This document shows, one piece after another, positions 63,720 to 64,000 of a stretch of DNA of 64,000 nucleotides. Both the position numbers and the translations under genes were made by a program. A model generated the notes under the pieces. That model had not been told where the DNA came from. It saw only the letters and a list, made by a program, of their open reading frames with translations, and did no database searches. The stretch's first letter is position 1, and each line of letters begins with the position of its first letter. The stretch comes from Auraticoccus monumenti (GTDB lineage Bacteria; Actinomycetota; Actinomycetes; Propionibacteriales; Propionibacteriaceae), in NCBI RefSeq assembly GCF_900101785.1, contig NZ_LT629688.1, positions 1,798,001-1,862,000 on the forward strand. The letters run 5' to 3'.

Positions 63720-64000
63720 GGGCCCGACGCCGGACCGCGACCGCGCCGGCACCGACCGCCAGCAGCAGACCGGCAGCCAGACCGGCCGCGGCCGGGGAGC
63801 TGTCGCCGGCCGCGCCACCGAGGCCGGTCTCGACCCCGCCGACCGGCATCTCGGTCAGCTGACCCCGGACCGCGCCGGGGACGTAGGCGGAGGTGTGGGT
63901 GTCGGCGGAGAAGCCGCTCGGGTCGGCCTCGATCGAGGCGAGCGAGAAGCCCTCGCCGGTGTCGTTGCCGTCCTCACCCTCCAGCCCGGTGGTGAAGGGG
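63706..64000 (-). CDS. C-terminus of a secreted, membrane-anchored protein (partial, N-terminus beyond window)
   Basis: The minus-strand frame open at 64000 encodes 97 final residues: an acidic, probably extracellular stretch (FSLASIEADPSGFSADTHTS), then QLTEMPVGGVETGLGGAAGD, a hydrophobic helix (AGLAAGLLLAVGAGAVAV) and a basic end RRRARAAL. The helix-plus-Arg arrangement is that of cell-wall sorting signals, with VETG or PVGGVETG in the place of LPXTG. It overlaps the class F sortase gene by 14 bases, so it may be that enzyme's substrate. The main domain is outside the window. Confidence 0.75.
   Translation of the reverse strand, partial: PFTTGLEGEDGNDTGEGFSLASIEADPSGFSADTHTSAYVPGAVRGQLTEMPVGGVETGLGGAAGDSSPAAAGLAAGLLLAVGAGAVAVRRRARAAL

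Overview
The window is about 72% G+C, with many GTG starts, 1-4 base start/stop overlaps and TANNNT-type -10 boxes directly before start codons. The 16S/23S rRNA and the gene set (LLM-class flavin oxidoreductase, GuaB3, YbaB/WXG100-type genes, class F sortase, MgtA-like mannosyltransferase, His-tailed GroEL) point to a high-GC actinobacterium. The 16S resembles Propionibacteriaceae of the Microlunatus/Friedmanniella/Auraticoccus kind; this placement is from memory of the sequence, not from a search. It is chromosomal core with small accessory islands. I saw no phage, IS element, CRISPR array or tRNA gene.

Layout. 1-5230 (minus): a cobalamin riboswitch followed by an operon for a secreted alpha/alpha-toroid protein, a secreted transcobalamin-C-terminal-like (DUF4430-type) protein, a long EcfT and a double-ATPase EcfA that runs off the left edge. 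I read this as a vitamin B12 capture and ECF import system in which the two halves of an intrinsic factor/transcobalamin-like protein are encoded separately. 5255-7861 (minus): small methyltransferase, truA, trmB and a small membrane protein. 7946-13022 (minus): DUF805 protein, CopA copper ATPase and a CopD-CtaG fusion. 13186-14868: ABC-F protein. 14939-17198 (minus): two small membrane proteins and an SSS-family symporter. 17370-21708 (minus): secreted M6 metalloprotease and citrate synthase.

21991-25269: rplM-rpsI-glmM and an LLM oxidoreductase; coaA lies on the other strand. 26339-32101: one complete rrn operon (16S-23S-5S) with two promoter candidates, no spacer tRNA and a strong terminator. 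32210-39418: an HTH regulator (minus), then glmS, acpS, nnr, alr and an alpha/beta hydrolase, which fits cell-wall precursor and cofactor supply together with glmM. 39422-43119: mannosyltransferase (minus) and a DEAD-box helicase with a long repetitive N-terminus. 43151-47543: t6A cluster (GNAT-TsaE fusion, TsaB, RimI, TsaD) and a THUMP-like methyltransferase. 48451-50594: CIRCE-controlled groES-groEL.

50623-56055: a sugar ABC importer without its own ATPase, overlapping a GMC oxidoreductase fused to a gluconate-dehydrogenase-subunit-3-like domain, behind LacI-type palindromes. 56118-58755: a compact type VII-secretion-like toxin island (YbaB-like, WXG100-like and CpnT-N-like proteins, a stand-alone nuclease toxin, two putative immunity proteins). 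58927-63010: TIGR01777 oxidoreductase, guaB, guaB3 and chorismate mutase. 63015-64000 (minus): class F sortase and the C-terminus of a probable surface protein.
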